From the NCBI GenBank assembly GCA_002503845.1, contig DASO01000015.1:1-49555 (forward strand): a DNA stretch of 49,555 bases, in the 5' to 3' direction. The position numbers and the translations under genes are program-made. How positions within the stretch are numbered: the stretch's first letter is position 1; each line of letters begins with the position of its first letter. Source of the stretch: Euryarchaeota archaeon UBA24. GTDB taxonomy: Archaea > Halobacteriota > Halobacteria > Halobacteriales > Hikarchaeaceae. This document shows, piece by piece, positions 32,906 through 42,142 of this stretch. The notes beneath the pieces were generated by a model. It saw only the letters and a program-made list of their open reading frames with translations. It was not told where the DNA came from and did no database searches.

Positions 32906-34033
32906 TCAATCGCCGATTGTACTTTCTTCGTAACGAGTATTGTACTGGCGTGCGGTGGTGACAAATGTGGTACATTTTGAAAGCTGTTTAAGTTTTCTTG
33001 CACCTACATAAGTACAGGCACTTCTAATGCCACCCAAAATATCTTGAACTGTTGTTTCTACTTCGCCTCTGTAGGGTACTAATGCAGTTCTGCCTTCAGA
33101 AGATCGATAATCTTTGAGCCCTCCGAAATGTTTCTCGTTTGCCGTTTTAGAACTCATCCCATAGAATTCAACGAATGTTTTTGGTTTGATTACGGGGGCG
33201 TAAGAATTAGTATCTTTATCCAAAGTATATTCACCATCGTTGTGATATTTAGTGACTATGTCCCCGCCTCCTTCATTGTGGCCAGCTAGCATGCCCCCGA
33301 TCATAACGAAATCTGCTCCTCCAGCAAAGGCTTTTACCACGTCACCGGGGAAAACACATCCGCCGTCTGCTATGATATGTCCATTTAGTCCATGGGCCGC
33401 ATCGGCGCACTCGATAACGGCAGAGAGTTGGGGATAGCCAACACCTGTTTTGATTCGAGTAGTGCATACACTTCCAGGTCCAATACCAACTTTAATAATA
33501 TCTGCGCCATTGAGAAGGAGTTCCTGTGTTTGGTCTGCAGTTACTACATTTCCCGCGATGATAACTACATCGGCGTAATCGTCTCGGAGGGTGGAGATGA
33601 AATCGACAAAACGTTCGGAATAACCATTTGCAACATCTACACAGATATATTTGAGATCGGTGCCTACTTCTTTTTTAACAGAAGCGAACTTTTCAAGTTC
33701 GGGAGACGTGATTCCGATGCTCATAGCGGTGGATTCTTTCAGATTAGAGTTTGTAGTGAAAACGTCAGTGAGTTCGGCGGAATCATAGCTTTTTATTAAA
33801 CATGTGAAGAGCTGTTGAGAGGACAAACTTTGGGCCATAGGAATAGTACCTACGCCATCCATATTTGCAGCCATGATGGGAATTCCATCGTAGTGTATAT
33901 CTGTGTTGGATAGATAATTTCGGAAGCTAAATTTGCGTGTGAGGTCGACTTTTTTTCTCGATCCTAAAGTAGATCTCTTGGGCCGAATTAAAACGTCTTC
34001 ATATCCAAGTTTTGGATCGGTTTCAATTCGCAT
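32906..34033 (-). CDS. guaC: GMP reductase (IMPDH/GMPR family)
   Basis: This enzyme reductively deaminates GMP to IMP with NADPH, allowing guanine salvage to adenine nucleotides. The 375-aa TIM barrel has the catalytic Cys loop GIGPGSVCTTR (about residues 181-191), HIIADGGCVFPGDVVKAFAGGADFVMIGG (in the 219-248 range) and FYGMSSKTANEKH, which is GMPR rather than IMPDH (no CBS domains). GMP reductase of this type is mainly bacterial and eukaryotic, so a horizontal origin is possible. It stands alone on the minus strand. Confidence 0.9.
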   Translation of the reverse strand: MRIETDPKLGYEDVLIRPKRSTLGSRKKVDLTRKFSFRNYLSNTDIHYDGIPIMAANMDGVGTIPMAQSLSSQQLFTCLIKSYDSAELTDVFTTNSNLKESTAMSIGITSPELEKFASVKKEVGTDLKYICVDVANGYSERFVDFISTLRDDYADVVIIAGNVVTADQTQELLLNGADIIKVGIGPGSVCTTRIKTGVGYPQLSAVIECADAAHGLNGHIIADGGCVFPGDVVKAFAGGADFVMIGGMLAGHNEGGGDIVTKYHNDGEYTLDKDTNSYAPVIKPKTFVEFYGMSSKTANEKHFGGLKDYRSSEGRTALVPYRGEVETTVQDILGGIRSACTYVGARKLKQLSKCTTFVTTARQYNTRYEESTIGD

Positions 34034-34153
34034 ATAAAGATACCTCAGAGTAAATCTCGCAGATGGAGATACTATATTTCACAGAGTACATATACCAGAA
34101 TAAGTTAAAAAAAGTACGGCTATAACTCTACTGATTTCACTGTGGAGTGCATA

Positions 34154-34444
34154 TCAATTCCGTCTGTTTTCAAGCTCTGATAAGAGGTCGTCTATGTGTG
34201 CACCTTTCATGGATAACAGAACTAATAAGTGGTACACTAAATCTGCCGCTTCGCGGATTAGTTCTTGGGAATTGTTATTTTTTGCTGCCAGGATTAACTC
34301 AGTGGATTCTTCCCCTATTTTCTCAAGGACTGCGTTTTCACCTTTTTCATGAAGAAAAAGAGAAGAGGTATAAGAACCTTCGGGGAGCTCTTCTTTACGC
34401 TGTTCGATCACAGTGAAAAGTTGATCTAGAACGGATTGTTTCAT
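34154..34444 (-). CDS. hisE: Phosphoribosyl-ATP pyrophosphohydrolase (HisE)
   Basis: This is the second step of histidine biosynthesis. The 96-aa protein is an all-alpha MazG-like enzyme with SYTSSLFLHEKGENAVLEKIGEESTELILAAK-type helices (in the 24-56 range) and REAADLVYHLLVLL (about 64-77), whose Glu and Asp residues bind Mg. The length is the norm for a stand-alone HisE. No other his gene is adjacent. It lies 62 nt downstream of pdxT in the same direction. Confidence 0.94.
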   Translation of the reverse strand: MKQSVLDQLFTVIEQRKEELPEGSYTSSLFLHEKGENAVLEKIGEESTELILAAKNNNSQELIREAADLVYHLLVLLSMKGAHIDDLLSELENRRN

Positions 34445-34506
34445 AAGAGTTGGTAAAGTTATTCCTCCAAAATATAAGGCATTTTGGAATCTATATTGTC
34501 GATCAT

Positions 34507-35133
34507 TTATTTTATTTGGGTTTTTGAATGGGGAGAAGTAGTTCCGAAAAATGCGAGATCGTGAATGCGCAAGTCGGAGGTTAACTCCGGGTGGAAAGAG
34601 GTTCCAATAATATTATTTTGGCGAATTGCGACTGGCTTCCCTTCATATTCGGCCAAGATTTCAACATTATTTGAGACAGTTTCTACCGCAGGGGCACGGA
34701 TAAAAACAGCAGGGAATGGGTCAGTTAAGCCAATGACGGGTAAATCGGTTTCCAAACTATCAATTTGCCTACCGAATGCATTTCGGTTTATACTCACATC
34801 CAATAGATTCAACGTTTTAACACGAGGATCATTGGCATTGGACGATGCGACTATTAGTCCAGCACAAGTGACGAGAAGGGGTTTTCCAGATGCGGCGTAA
34901 GAAATGATTTCAGAAGAGAGATCTATATCATCAATGAGTCTAGATATGGTTGTTGATTCACCCCCAGGTATAGCTAAAAAATCGCATTTTGGGATAAGTC
35001 CAGGTTGCCGAATTACAAGTGTGTCTATGGAGATATTTCGGTGGGCGCCGAGTCTAGAGATTGCACCGATATGCTCACTAACATCTCCCTGGACACCTAT
35101 TACACCTGCAACTAGATTTTGGGAAGAGGACAT
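34507..35133 (-). CDS. pdxT: Pyridoxal 5'-phosphate synthase glutaminase subunit PdxT
   Basis: PdxT releases ammonia from glutamine for PdxS in vitamin B6 synthesis. The 208-aa class I glutaminase has VIGVQGDVSEH (about residues 11-21), AIPGGESTTISRL (about 55-67), the nucleophile in LLVTCAGLIV (Cys about 90) and the His-Glu pair in SFHPELT (about 181-187). pdxS is not in the window. It is preceded by the Sec61-beta gene (34 nt), a pairing also seen in haloarchaea as I recall. Confidence 0.95.
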   Translation of the reverse strand: MSSSQNLVAGVIGVQGDVSEHIGAISRLGAHRNISIDTLVIRQPGLIPKCDFLAIPGGESTTISRLIDDIDLSSEIISYAASGKPLLVTCAGLIVASSNANDPRVKTLNLLDVSINRNAFGRQIDSLETDLPVIGLTDPFPAVFIRAPAVETVSNNVEILAEYEGKPVAIRQNNIIGTSFHPELTSDLRIHDLAFFGTTSPHSKTQIK

Positions 35134-35167
35134 TGGAATTAATTAACAGCTGTAACTTATTGAAGAA

Positions 35168-35335
35168 TTATATAGTCCAATTAAGCACTAATATCCCCAG
35201 GCCGAACACAATACAAATTGCCAGTGCTGTTTTTGGATCCATATGAATTGCATTTTTGGATTCTGCGTCGAAATAGCGGACTAATCCCGCGCTCGATTGA
35301 AGTCCACCTGAACTTTTTTGTTTTTTCATGCTCAT
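35168..35335 (-). CDS. Preprotein translocase Sec61-beta subunit (SecG)
   Basis: The small single-span subunit of the archaeal translocon, 55 aa. The cytosolic part [19 protein letters not shown] (about residues 8-26) carries the Sec61-beta signature [13 protein letters not shown], then MDPKTALAI leads into one C-terminal membrane helix (about 36-54). It is too short for usual ORF cut-offs. The ATG could be 35335 or, two codons later, 35329. It heads a probable operon with pdxT and hisE. Confidence 0.93.
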   Translation of the reverse strand: MSMKKQKSSGGLQSSAGLVRYFDAESKNAIHMDPKTALAICIVFGLGILVLNWTI

Positions 35336-35439
35336 GAATTGGATTCAACTAGCCTAAATCTTTCGGCATAGGCAGATCTTGGTTTAATCTGGCTAAGAAA
35401 TCCTTATTCCGTGGGAGAGCATTAGCCAGGGTGAGATAA

Positions 35440-35709
35440 ATGACTATAACTGTAAAAGATTTCTATGCAGATTGGTGTGGCCCATGTAAAATGCAAGATC
35501 CTATTCTAGAAGAATTAGAAGGAGAATGGGAAGGGAAAGTTGTTTTTGAAAAAATAGATGTGGATACTCACCAAGATATTGCTAATAAGTACCAAGTTAG
35601 ATCAATACCAACAATTGTGATTGAAGATGATGAGGGAGTAATTTCGAGATTTGTAGGAGTTACACAAAAGGAAGATCTAGAAAGTGTCTTCCAACAAAAT
35701 AGTAGTTGA
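35440..35709 (+). CDS. Short thioredoxin
   Basis: This 89-aa thioredoxin has the active site WCGPCK (C13 and C16), a cis-Pro in SIPTIV (about residue 56) and FVGV near the C-terminus. It lacks the first strand and helix of full-length thioredoxins (about 105 aa), as some archaeal ones do. GGGTGA lies about 5 nt before the ATG. It is a general disulfide reductant and is divergent from Sec61-beta. Confidence 0.93.
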   Translation: MTITVKDFYADWCGPCKMQDPILEELEGEWEGKVVFEKIDVDTHQDIANKYQVRSIPTIVIEDDEGVISRFVGVTQKEDLESVFQQNSS

Positions 35710-35720
35710 AAATAAAAGCT

Positions 35721-36395
35721 TTACTTGATTTCAATACCCAATTCGTCCATGTCTTTGTTGGATTTGGAAATATTAATCAGTACAGGAGTGATTCCTTCTA
35801 TTTCTGCGGAGTTGGCAAGTGCACCGGCATCGACAGCTCGTAAGCCATTGATTTCATTGGAAATTTGAATGACAACCTGTTTAGCATCGGCATCATCTCC
35901 AACAACGAGGGTATCAAAATCTAGAGGAGCGTCTAGATCGGATAATCGGTGGGCAGGGAGAGTGTGGAATGCCCCTATGAGAGGGACACCATCGGGAGAA
36001 GCGTTTGCCGCATATTCAGTGACGCTTCGACTAGAGGGGGGAGGAGAAGAGTAGAAATTCCCATCATCATCGCGTTTTAAGCCAACCGCAGGGCTGATCA
36101 GGATAGACCCAGGGGATATGGCTTCAGTTATAGATTTAATTGTGTCTACGATATAATAAGGAGGCACAGAAAGGACGATGATATCTGCCCCGACGGTCAT
36201 TTCATCGTTACCACCTCCAAGGACAGTTCGTTTCTTTCCGCGATTAGAAAGTTCTAGCTCGTATTTTTTTGCACTATCAATTCCTTTTTGAGGATCTCGA
36301 GAACCAATTCGAATTTCGTGAGTGGTATCATGGGCCCACCGGAGAGCTAAACCTTCTCCGATATCTCCAGTCCCACCTATTAATGTAATTATCAC
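35721..36395 (-). CDS. fno: F420H2:NADP+ oxidoreductase
   Basis: This enzyme exchanges hydride between F420 and NADP(H). The 224-aa Rossmann protein starts ITLIGGTGDIGEGLALRW (about residues 2-19), has SRDPQKG for NADP binding and carries the family blocks VLSVPPYYIVDTI (about 74-86), AFHTLPAHRLSDLD (about 141-154) and GLRAVDAGALANSAEIEGITP. Together with cofE and the Mer-like gene it shows that F420 is made and used here. Confidence 0.93.
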   Translation of the reverse strand: MIITLIGGTGDIGEGLALRWAHDTTHEIRIGSRDPQKGIDSAKKYELELSNRGKKRTVLGGGNDEMTVGADIIVLSVPPYYIVDTIKSITEAISPGSILISPAVGLKRDDDGNFYSSPPPSSRSVTEYAANASPDGVPLIGAFHTLPAHRLSDLDAPLDFDTLVVGDDADAKQVVIQISNEINGLRAVDAGALANSAEIEGITPVLINISKSNKDMDELGIEIK

Positions 36396-36460
36396 ATGGT
36401 AACTAAAAAATCAAGGGATATGGACCCACCGATTTTAATTTTTTCATAAGTGAAAGTGAT

Positions 36461-37321
36461 TTAAAAATTCAATAGAAGTTCGGGTAAATCATTGACAGTA
36501 GAGATGACGGCATCTGCTCCGTTTTCTTCAAACATTTTTTTTCCAGAGATTCCTGAGAGTCCGCCAGTGAGAACTCCGACACCACGGTAGTTTCGGGATG
36601 GGTCGGCTTTAGTGGCATTCACCACAGTTTTGATATCATCAAGGGTGTCCCCCACATAAACCAGTGAAGAGGAATTAAATTTTTCTGCCAGGGAAATGAG
36701 TCCCGCAGGATGGGGCTTTTTAGAGGGGGAGTTTTCCATTGCCATAACGTAATCATCAGATATGTCGAGTTCCATGCTATCGAGAGCCATGTGTGCCTCA
36801 GAGAGGGGCCTACCAGTGAGAACTCCGACATTGAATTGAGTTAGTAATTGATCAATCGTTTGTGCAGAGATTATATTTTCTTCAGATAGATAGTAACCAG
36901 GAACATCAATGATGGGTTCGTGTTGGAAACATTCAAGAAATTTTTTCCTGCCTAGATAGAAGGATTGGAACATGGCCCGTACAGCGCCGGGGTCCCATTC
37001 GTCTTCAGCAGCAGATCCTATCACTTTAGAAATAGTTTTTTTAGTAGCAGGTAGACCCCCTCCATTGTCTCCTATTTTTTGAACTAAAGAGGCGAAAGTG
37101 TCGGGGTGGCCATGGCGTTTTGCCAGTGTGCACAGTATCCCAGCATCGGTTAGTTCCCAATCGTCGTTGAAACCACCGGCGTTTTTCAGTAGTTGAATTC
37201 GTTCGAGTGGGAATTCTTCCCCGCTGAGACTTTCGATCGTGTCTGCAATGGCGCGCCTATAAGATTCCGATACATCCACCATAACTCCATCTATGTCGAG
37301 AATGATCGAATCTACTTGCAT
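36461..37321 (-). CDS. HAD-family hydrolase (TIGR01548-like)
   Basis: The 286-aa phosphatase-fold protein has motif I LDIDGVMVDVSESYRRAI (about residues 8-25), GVLTGRP (motif II, about 168) and a C-terminal YVGDTLDDIKT (motif III/IV, about 219). It resembles the haloarchaeal TIGR01548 HAD family, sometimes associated with histidine biosynthesis (a histidinol-phosphatase-like role). The substrate is unproven. It lies 65 nt from the F420 oxidoreductase start, in the same direction. Confidence 0.85.
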   Translation of the reverse strand: MQVDSIILDIDGVMVDVSESYRRAIADTIESLSGEEFPLERIQLLKNAGGFNDDWELTDAGILCTLAKRHGHPDTFASLVQKIGDNGGGLPATKKTISKVIGSAAEDEWDPGAVRAMFQSFYLGRKKFLECFQHEPIIDVPGYYLSEENIISAQTIDQLLTQFNVGVLTGRPLSEAHMALDSMELDISDDYVMAMENSPSKKPHPAGLISLAEKFNSSSLVYVGDTLDDIKTVVNATKADPSRNYRGVGVLTGGLSGISGKKMFEENGADAVISTVNDLPELLLNF

Positions 37322-37363
37322 GAATGCATAGAGGTTTCTTATAGATGTAAGAGTTTGTGATTT

Positions 37364-37750
37364 TTATTCCAATGCCCAATAGATAGTTTCCCCGGGGGTT
37401 GTTTCAATTCGGACGGGTATTTCTGGAAAATCATTCCCCAATGTTGTGAATAGAAATTTAGATTTGACCTGTAAGGCAACATTAAGAGTTGGTTGATGTA
37501 ACTCAGGGGGTAGGTTCAATGCATAGATTATGTCTGCTTTAGAATATAAGTCTAAGAGGGGGTCGCATATATCATCGAGAACAAATTGGACCCCGTCAGG
37601 GGGGTTGCACTGATGGATATCAGTGGCCACTATAATTCTATTTTCAGAAAGGGAATGGGCCACGTCAAATCTAGAACCGATTCCGACTTCGACCAATCTT
37701 TTGAACGGACGGAGAATAGAGAGGAGAGAGGTTGTTGAATCAGAGTGCAC
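37364..37750 (-). CDS. UPF0146-family protein
   Basis: The 128-aa protein has a methyltransferase-like Rossmann half: LVEVGIGSRFDVAHSL (about residues 19-34), VATDIHQC (about 42-49) and DIIYALNLPPELHQP (about 73-87). This is the UPF0146 pattern found in euryarchaea, of unknown function. It is shorter than a full SAM methyltransferase, so an enzymatic role is uncertain. GTG start at 37750, close to the divergent archaemetzincin. Confidence 0.85.
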   Translation of the reverse strand: MHSDSTTSLLSILRPFKRLVEVGIGSRFDVAHSLSENRIIVATDIHQCNPPDGVQFVLDDICDPLLDLYSKADIIYALNLPPELHQPTLNVALQVKSKFLFTTLGNDFPEIPVRIETTPGETIYWALE

Positions 37751-37758
37751 GTCGGGAA

Positions 37759-37767
37759 GTTTATGCC
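37759..37767 (+). promoter_or_regulatory. TATA box of the archaemetzincin gene
   Basis: AGTTTATGC lies 23-31 nt before the ATG at 37790. It supports a leaderless transcript and the shorter protein start. Confidence 0.5.
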
Positions 37768-37789
37768 TCGGTACTCATATGTTCTTCGT

Positions 37790-38311
37790 ATGCTCGTCGA
37801 AATAATACCACTCGGAAGTATAGAGGCAGCCATTAAGCGAGAGGTATCTTCGGCGTTGAGGAATGTTTATGGAGTTGATGTGTCATTTCAGGAGGCAAAG
37901 CAAATGCCACAGGGATTATATGAGAATTCTAGGGGGCAATATCGAGCTGAAGGTCTTCTAGAGTTCACTGCGCAGAGGGGGAGGGGAGAAAAAATTGTGG
38001 CCATAACAAACGATGATATGTACTACACAGGGAGGAACTATGTTTTTGGCCTAGCATATCTAGGTGGGAAAGCTTGTATAATATCAACTTATAGATTGAA
38101 AAAACAAACGCAAAGAGAGTTTTCTGGGAAGACTGAACAAGAGGTATTCGTTGGAAGAGTGAGAAAGGAAGTAATACACGAAGTTGGCCATACATTAGGT
38201 CTAGAACATTGCAGTAATAATAGATGTGTCATGTCTTTTTCTCCTACGGTTTTAGATGTTGATCGGAAAGAGGAATATCTTTGTGGGGCTTGTAGAAGGG
38301 AATTGGATTAG
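37790..38311 (+). CDS. amzA: Archaemetzincin metalloprotease
   Basis: This 173-aa zinc protease of the metzincin clan has HEVGHTLGLEHC (about residues 126-137), giving three His ligands plus the catalytic Glu, then the Met-turn CVMSFS and a C-terminal CGACRREL second zinc site. The family is found in archaea and vertebrates, with an unknown physiological substrate. The ATG at 37790 (MLVEIIPLG) is preferred over one 15 codons earlier because homologues start here and a TATA element sits at leaderless distance. Confidence 0.92.
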   Translation: MLVEIIPLGSIEAAIKREVSSALRNVYGVDVSFQEAKQMPQGLYENSRGQYRAEGLLEFTAQRGRGEKIVAITNDDMYYTGRNYVFGLAYLGGKACIISTYRLKKQTQREFSGKTEQEVFVGRVRKEVIHEVGHTLGLEHCSNNRCVMSFSPTVLDVDRKEEYLCGACRRELD

Positions 38312-38358
38312 AAGAGATAGATTAGTGAAGAGAAGAAATATAGAACGAATGGGAAGAA

Positions 38359-40191
38359 TCACTCGGCTGGCAGATAATAATACTCTCCAGATTTTATTTG
38401 TTCTTTGTCTTTTTGACTACCTGGTTTATTAACCCGAGGTCGTTGGGTTCGTTCGTCTCTTCGGAAAGTGATTCCAAGATTGGAAAGGAATTCATTCATT
38501 CCAGTCCGCATATCCGTAGGAGTACTTGCGGTGCCGAATTCAGAAGGGGTGCCACTGAAAACTAAGAGTCGACTAACCAGAAGATCTAGCATGTAAATAT
38601 CGTGATCAATTACCATAACGGATGCACCAGTATGCTCTGCAAACCTCCGGATTGCACGAGTAGCTTGAGAGCGTTGTTCAACGTCTAGATGTGCAGAAGG
38701 TTCGTCTAAAAGATAAAGGTCTGCAGGGGCAGACAAACAAGCTGCTATTGCAACTCTCTGCCGCTCTCCACCAGATAGATCTGGGAGAGTTTGGCTCATG
38801 ATTTTATCTAGTTGTAAGGGAAGGGCGATTTCAGTATTCCAATAAGAAGTACCAAAATCAGATGCTATATTGGCCAGATAAGTATCTACTCGGATAGATT
38901 CTTCTGAATTCAAATACTGAGGCTTGTACGAAATGGACACACTAGAATCAAGGGAAAACGAATCGGTGTTTTGTTCTCCTGCAAGTATGTTTGCGAAAGT
39001 GGACTTTCCAATTCCATTGGGGCCAACAACACCGAGAACCTCATGTTGATTGATAATACCAGGTTTTACTGTTAAAGAGAATCCCGTTTCGTAGGTCATT
39101 TCGATGAGAGGGTAAGATAGGAGGGGTTCTGTTTCTATGTTAATTTTTGGGGCACGTTGGTCGAAAGTTATACTTTGAGGTCTGACACGCATATTTTCGT
39201 TTTTCAAAAAGCCAGATAAATATTCGTTAATTCCAATTCGAGTGGATTTTACATCAGTAACAACCCCAAATCCACCTGCGGTTCCATAGGCTATATGGAT
39301 AGAATCTGCGATTAGGTCTAAAATGGCTAGATCGTGTTCAACAACTAGTATAGATCGGTTTTCAGAGATGGCCATGTTTCGAATGACATTTGCAGCTGCA
39401 ATGCGTTGTCTGATGTCGAGATACGGTGTGATTTCATCTAGGAAATAGAAATCGGCATCTCGGGCCAAAGTTGCGGCAATAGCAACTCGTTGGAGTTCGC
39501 CTCCAGAAAGGGTCTTAATGTCATTGTCTAAGAGAGGTTTGAGTGATAGTTCTTCGGTTAAATTATCAAGCTCGCCGCGTTCGTCTACATTTTCTAGTAG
39601 GTTGCGGGTAGTGCCTTCGAATGCGTGAGGAATAGACTCAACGTATTGTGGTTTATGGGCCACATTGATTGATTCGTCTTGGAGCTTTTCTAGATAGTTT
39701 TGAAGAGAGGTTCCTTTATAGTTAGAAATAGCCGATTCAAAAGTAGCGGGGGAAGAATAGTCGCCTAGGTTGGGTATTATGCTTCCAGAAAGAACTTTTA
39801 GAGAAGTCGTTTTTCCAATTCCATTTGGGCCAAGGAGACCAATAACACTTCCAGATTTTGGGGCAGGGAGACCATACAGGACAAATGTATTTTCTCCATA
39901 TCTATGGATAGGAGATTCGTCTAACTCACTAGGCAAATTTATAATTTCTATCGCGTCGAATGGGCATCTTTTTATACAAATTCCGCATTTTTCGCCTAAG
40001 CATATTTCTTCGGAGATTCTAATTTGTTCAGGGCGTCCAACGAAGAGATCATCAGAATCGTAAAAGTCCCCACGAGTGACTATGCAGTCTTTACCAGTGC
40101 GATTTGGGGGGCAATAGTTGGCACACTCATAATTGCACCTATCGGGTTGACAATGGTCAAGATTAACAACTGCAATCGATTTTTTTGCCAT
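38359..40191 (-). CDS. Ribosome-recycling ATPase ABCE1/RLI
   Basis: ABCE1 splits ribosomes after termination. The 610-aa protein has the N-terminal Fe-S domain (residues about 10-85, eight Cys in two clusters, including CLGEKCGICIKRCP), NBD1 with GPNGIGKTT (about 121) and LSGGELQRVAIA, and NBD2 with GPNGIGKST (about 392) and LSGGERQRVAIAA, plus the two hinge segments. Length and order are normal. It lies 2 nt downstream of the EMC6-like gene. Confidence 0.97.
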   Translation of the reverse strand: MAKKSIAVVNLDHCQPDRCNYECANYCPPNRTGKDCIVTRGDFYDSDDLFVGRPEQIRISEEICLGEKCGICIKRCPFDAIEIINLPSELDESPIHRYGENTFVLYGLPAPKSGSVIGLLGPNGIGKTTSLKVLSGSIIPNLGDYSSPATFESAISNYKGTSLQNYLEKLQDESINVAHKPQYVESIPHAFEGTTRNLLENVDERGELDNLTEELSLKPLLDNDIKTLSGGELQRVAIAATLARDADFYFLDEITPYLDIRQRIAAANVIRNMAISENRSILVVEHDLAILDLIADSIHIAYGTAGGFGVVTDVKSTRIGINEYLSGFLKNENMRVRPQSITFDQRAPKINIETEPLLSYPLIEMTYETGFSLTVKPGIINQHEVLGVVGPNGIGKSTFANILAGEQNTDSFSLDSSVSISYKPQYLNSEESIRVDTYLANIASDFGTSYWNTEIALPLQLDKIMSQTLPDLSGGERQRVAIAACLSAPADLYLLDEPSAHLDVEQRSQATRAIRRFAEHTGASVMVIDHDIYMLDLLVSRLLVFSGTPSEFGTASTPTDMRTGMNEFLSNLGITFRRDERTQRPRVNKPGSQKDKEQIKSGEYYYLPAE

Positions 40192-40193
40192 GG

Positions 40194-40490
40194 TTAAAAG
40201 GATACATTAGCGGTCAAGAGAAGGGTCCAAGTAACAAACCACATTGTGAATGTCATAAAAGACACGTAAAAATGATCTTTCTTGGAAAATGCTGAAACAT
40301 TTACTCCGAGTAATTGCATAATTCCCAGTCCCAAAAACAAACTGGCGATAAGGATGGGTACAGAAATTAAGATATCAGAGGGCCCGCTTGAGAGTGAGTG
40401 AGTAACCAAGGCGGCTACTATCCCTACAATAGTAGAAGTTCCTGTTGCACGGAGACTTCGTAGGTGGGCTTCTCTTTTAGATAGTGTCAT
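40194..40490 (-). CDS. EMC6-like small membrane protein
   Basis: The 98-aa protein has three predicted membrane helices (about residues 19-35, 41-60 and 74-95) and the block VSAFSKKDHFYVSFMTFTMWFVTW. I recall a similar haloarchaeal EMC6-like protein with VSDFSTKDYLFVGFMTFSLWFVT next to or near rli. Its role may be membrane-protein insertion by analogy with EMC6. It forms a pair with ABCE1. Confidence 0.75.
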   Translation of the reverse strand: MTLSKREAHLRSLRATGTSTIVGIVAALVTHSLSSGPSDILISVPILIASLFLGLGIMQLLGVNVSAFSKKDHFYVSFMTFTMWFVTWTLLLTANVSF

Positions 40491-40641
40491 GAATTAGTTC
40501 AGGAGGGGATTAGTAGAAGACCCTTGTTATTGTAAAATTGAAAGTGCCATAATTGAGAAAGAAACGGTCTGTTTATTCGAAGGAAGGGATGTTGGATAAA
40601 ATTGTACAAATGGCCGAAGAAGAATACAACCAAAGGGTAAA

Positions 40642-41763
40642 TTAATTGAGAGACCGAGTGACCTGACGCATGATGTCTATAGCCTTTTCGAGTTGGTCTA
40701 TGTCAACAGTATAGGCAATCCTAGCACTTCCATTGCCTAGAGTTCCAAAGGCATTTCCGGGAACTACAATTACATCGCGGCTAAGAACATCATCGATCCA
40801 ACCAGAAGGGACAGTTGGAAAAGCATAAAATGCCCCCTCGGGAACGGGAACGTCTAATCCCATATCAAGAAGTCCATCTACGAGGATGTCACGCCTTTGT
40901 TTGAATGCGCCGACCATTTCGAGGATGGAATCCTGAGGTCCAGATAGGGCTGCCTCTGCGGCGTGTTGAGATACGGCACTAGCGCAAGCTTGGGCGTATT
41001 GGTGGATTCGGAGCATTTTATCTATTCGCTCTTTCGACCCGGCAACCCACCCTAATCGCCACCCTGTCATGGAATAAGATTTAGAGCAAGTGTTGACTAT
41101 GAGGACATTATCAGACTTTGAAAATTCCATAGGGGACCTATGCGCTCCTTCAAATACAAAATGTTCATAGACCTCATCGGAAATGCAAAGGATATCATAA
41201 TCATCTGCAATTCTAGCAAATTCCTTCATATCAGATTTTGATTGGACACCACCGGTGGGGTTTCCAGGGGAGTTGACAATGAAGGCTGCTACATCCTCAG
41301 AGATCGCGTTTTCAATGGAAGAGGGATCCATGGTCAAATCTTTACGTAAACTGATGGGAACGGGAATGCCACCAGATATGTGAGTAAGTGCACGATAGGA
41401 AACAAATCCAGGATCTGGAATTAAGACTTTGTCTCCAGGATTTACGTGAGCTGCAATTGCTATGTGTAATGCTTCACTCCCTCCAGCGGTGGCAATAATA
41501 TTTTCAGGAGGTATATTAAGCGAGTTATCACGAGAATGTTTGTGTGAAATTGCACGACGTAGCTCTAAAATTCCATTATTTGGAGTATAACTGTCAGAAT
41601 CACCGTTATTTATCGATCGAATTGCAGCGTCTCTAATATGAGAGGGTGTGGGGAAATCGGGTTGACCCAGTCCCAAATTTATTGCATTCGGACCCGCAGA
41701 ATCGAACACTTTTCGGATGCCACTGATAGAAATGGAGTCTATACGGGTGGCGAAATTCGTCAT
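40642..41763 (-). CDS. PLP-dependent aminotransferase, class I (aspartate-type)
   Basis: The roughly 373-aa fold-type I aminotransferase has NLGLGQPDFPTP (about residues 31-42), AGGSEALHIA, VNSPGNPTGGV (about 160-170), the PLP Lys in CSKSYSMTGWRLGW (about 224-237) and a C-terminal RIAYT. It is similar to archaeal aspartate/aromatic aminotransferases. The start at 41763 (MTNFATRIDSI) is preferred; an ATG four codons upstream (41775) is possible. A TTTATTC element lies about 25 nt before the chosen ATG. Confidence 0.9.
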   Translation of the reverse strand: MTNFATRIDSISISGIRKVFDSAGPNAINLGLGQPDFPTPSHIRDAAIRSINNGDSDSYTPNNGILELRRAISHKHSRDNSLNIPPENIIATAGGSEALHIAIAAHVNPGDKVLIPDPGFVSYRALTHISGGIPVPISLRKDLTMDPSSIENAISEDVAAFIVNSPGNPTGGVQSKSDMKEFARIADDYDILCISDEVYEHFVFEGAHRSPMEFSKSDNVLIVNTCSKSYSMTGWRLGWVAGSKERIDKMLRIHQYAQACASAVSQHAAEAALSGPQDSILEMVGAFKQRRDILVDGLLDMGLDVPVPEGAFYAFPTVPSGWIDDVLSRDVIVVPGNAFGTLGNGSARIAYTVDIDQLEKAIDIMRQVTRSLN

Positions 41764-41775
41764 ATGGTAAAGCAT

Positions 41776-42142
41776 CAGGTCAACGTGAATAAACTTTAAG
41801 ATCGAAAGATACCGATAAAAATTATATATATAGCAACATAAAGTACATATTAATAGACAAAAGTATGGTAAAATGCGAAGACTAAGTCGTGTCTGACTAT
41901 TTTGTACCCAAAAGGACCAAACGGTATGAACAAGCAGAACAAACCCACTTGGTTTTTAGACCGGATTCGAGTGTGGTTCGTGCAACTCTAGAAAATGATT
42001 GAATACACCCACAGTTGTCGCAATGAAATTGGCGGGTATAAACCATTATACGAATAGTAAAACGGGGGGGTTAATTCAAGTTTATGATAGAATCCCACTG
42101 TAAAGCCAATTAGATTTTAAATTATATTGACAAAGAGAGTCT
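41776..42142. other. 367-bp intergenic region, AT-rich, no confident gene
   Basis: This region holds the promoters of the aminotransferase (leftward) and the NicO-like gene (rightward; TTTTAAATTATAT at about 42115-42127). I see an AT-rich tract near 41820-41840 and a G7 run at 42064-42070. A 21-codon frame starts at 41926 (MNKQNKPTWF...), but nothing supports its expression. No tRNA or obvious repeat is visible. Confidence 0.6.

Noticed and set aside
34147..34416. 89-aa plus-strand frame opposite hisE
   Set aside because: It is the antisense shadow of a well-supported hisE gene.
40560..40645. Short plus-strand frame with a GGAAGGG site (MLDKIVQMAEEEYNQ...)
   Set aside because: Only 18 codons from the ATG (about 30 from an upstream TTG); no family match and no TATA box at a fitting distance. 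Probably chance.
41926..41991. 21-codon frame in the 367-bp gap (MNKQNKPTWF...)
   Set aside because: Too short, no promoter or ribosome site, no recognisable family.
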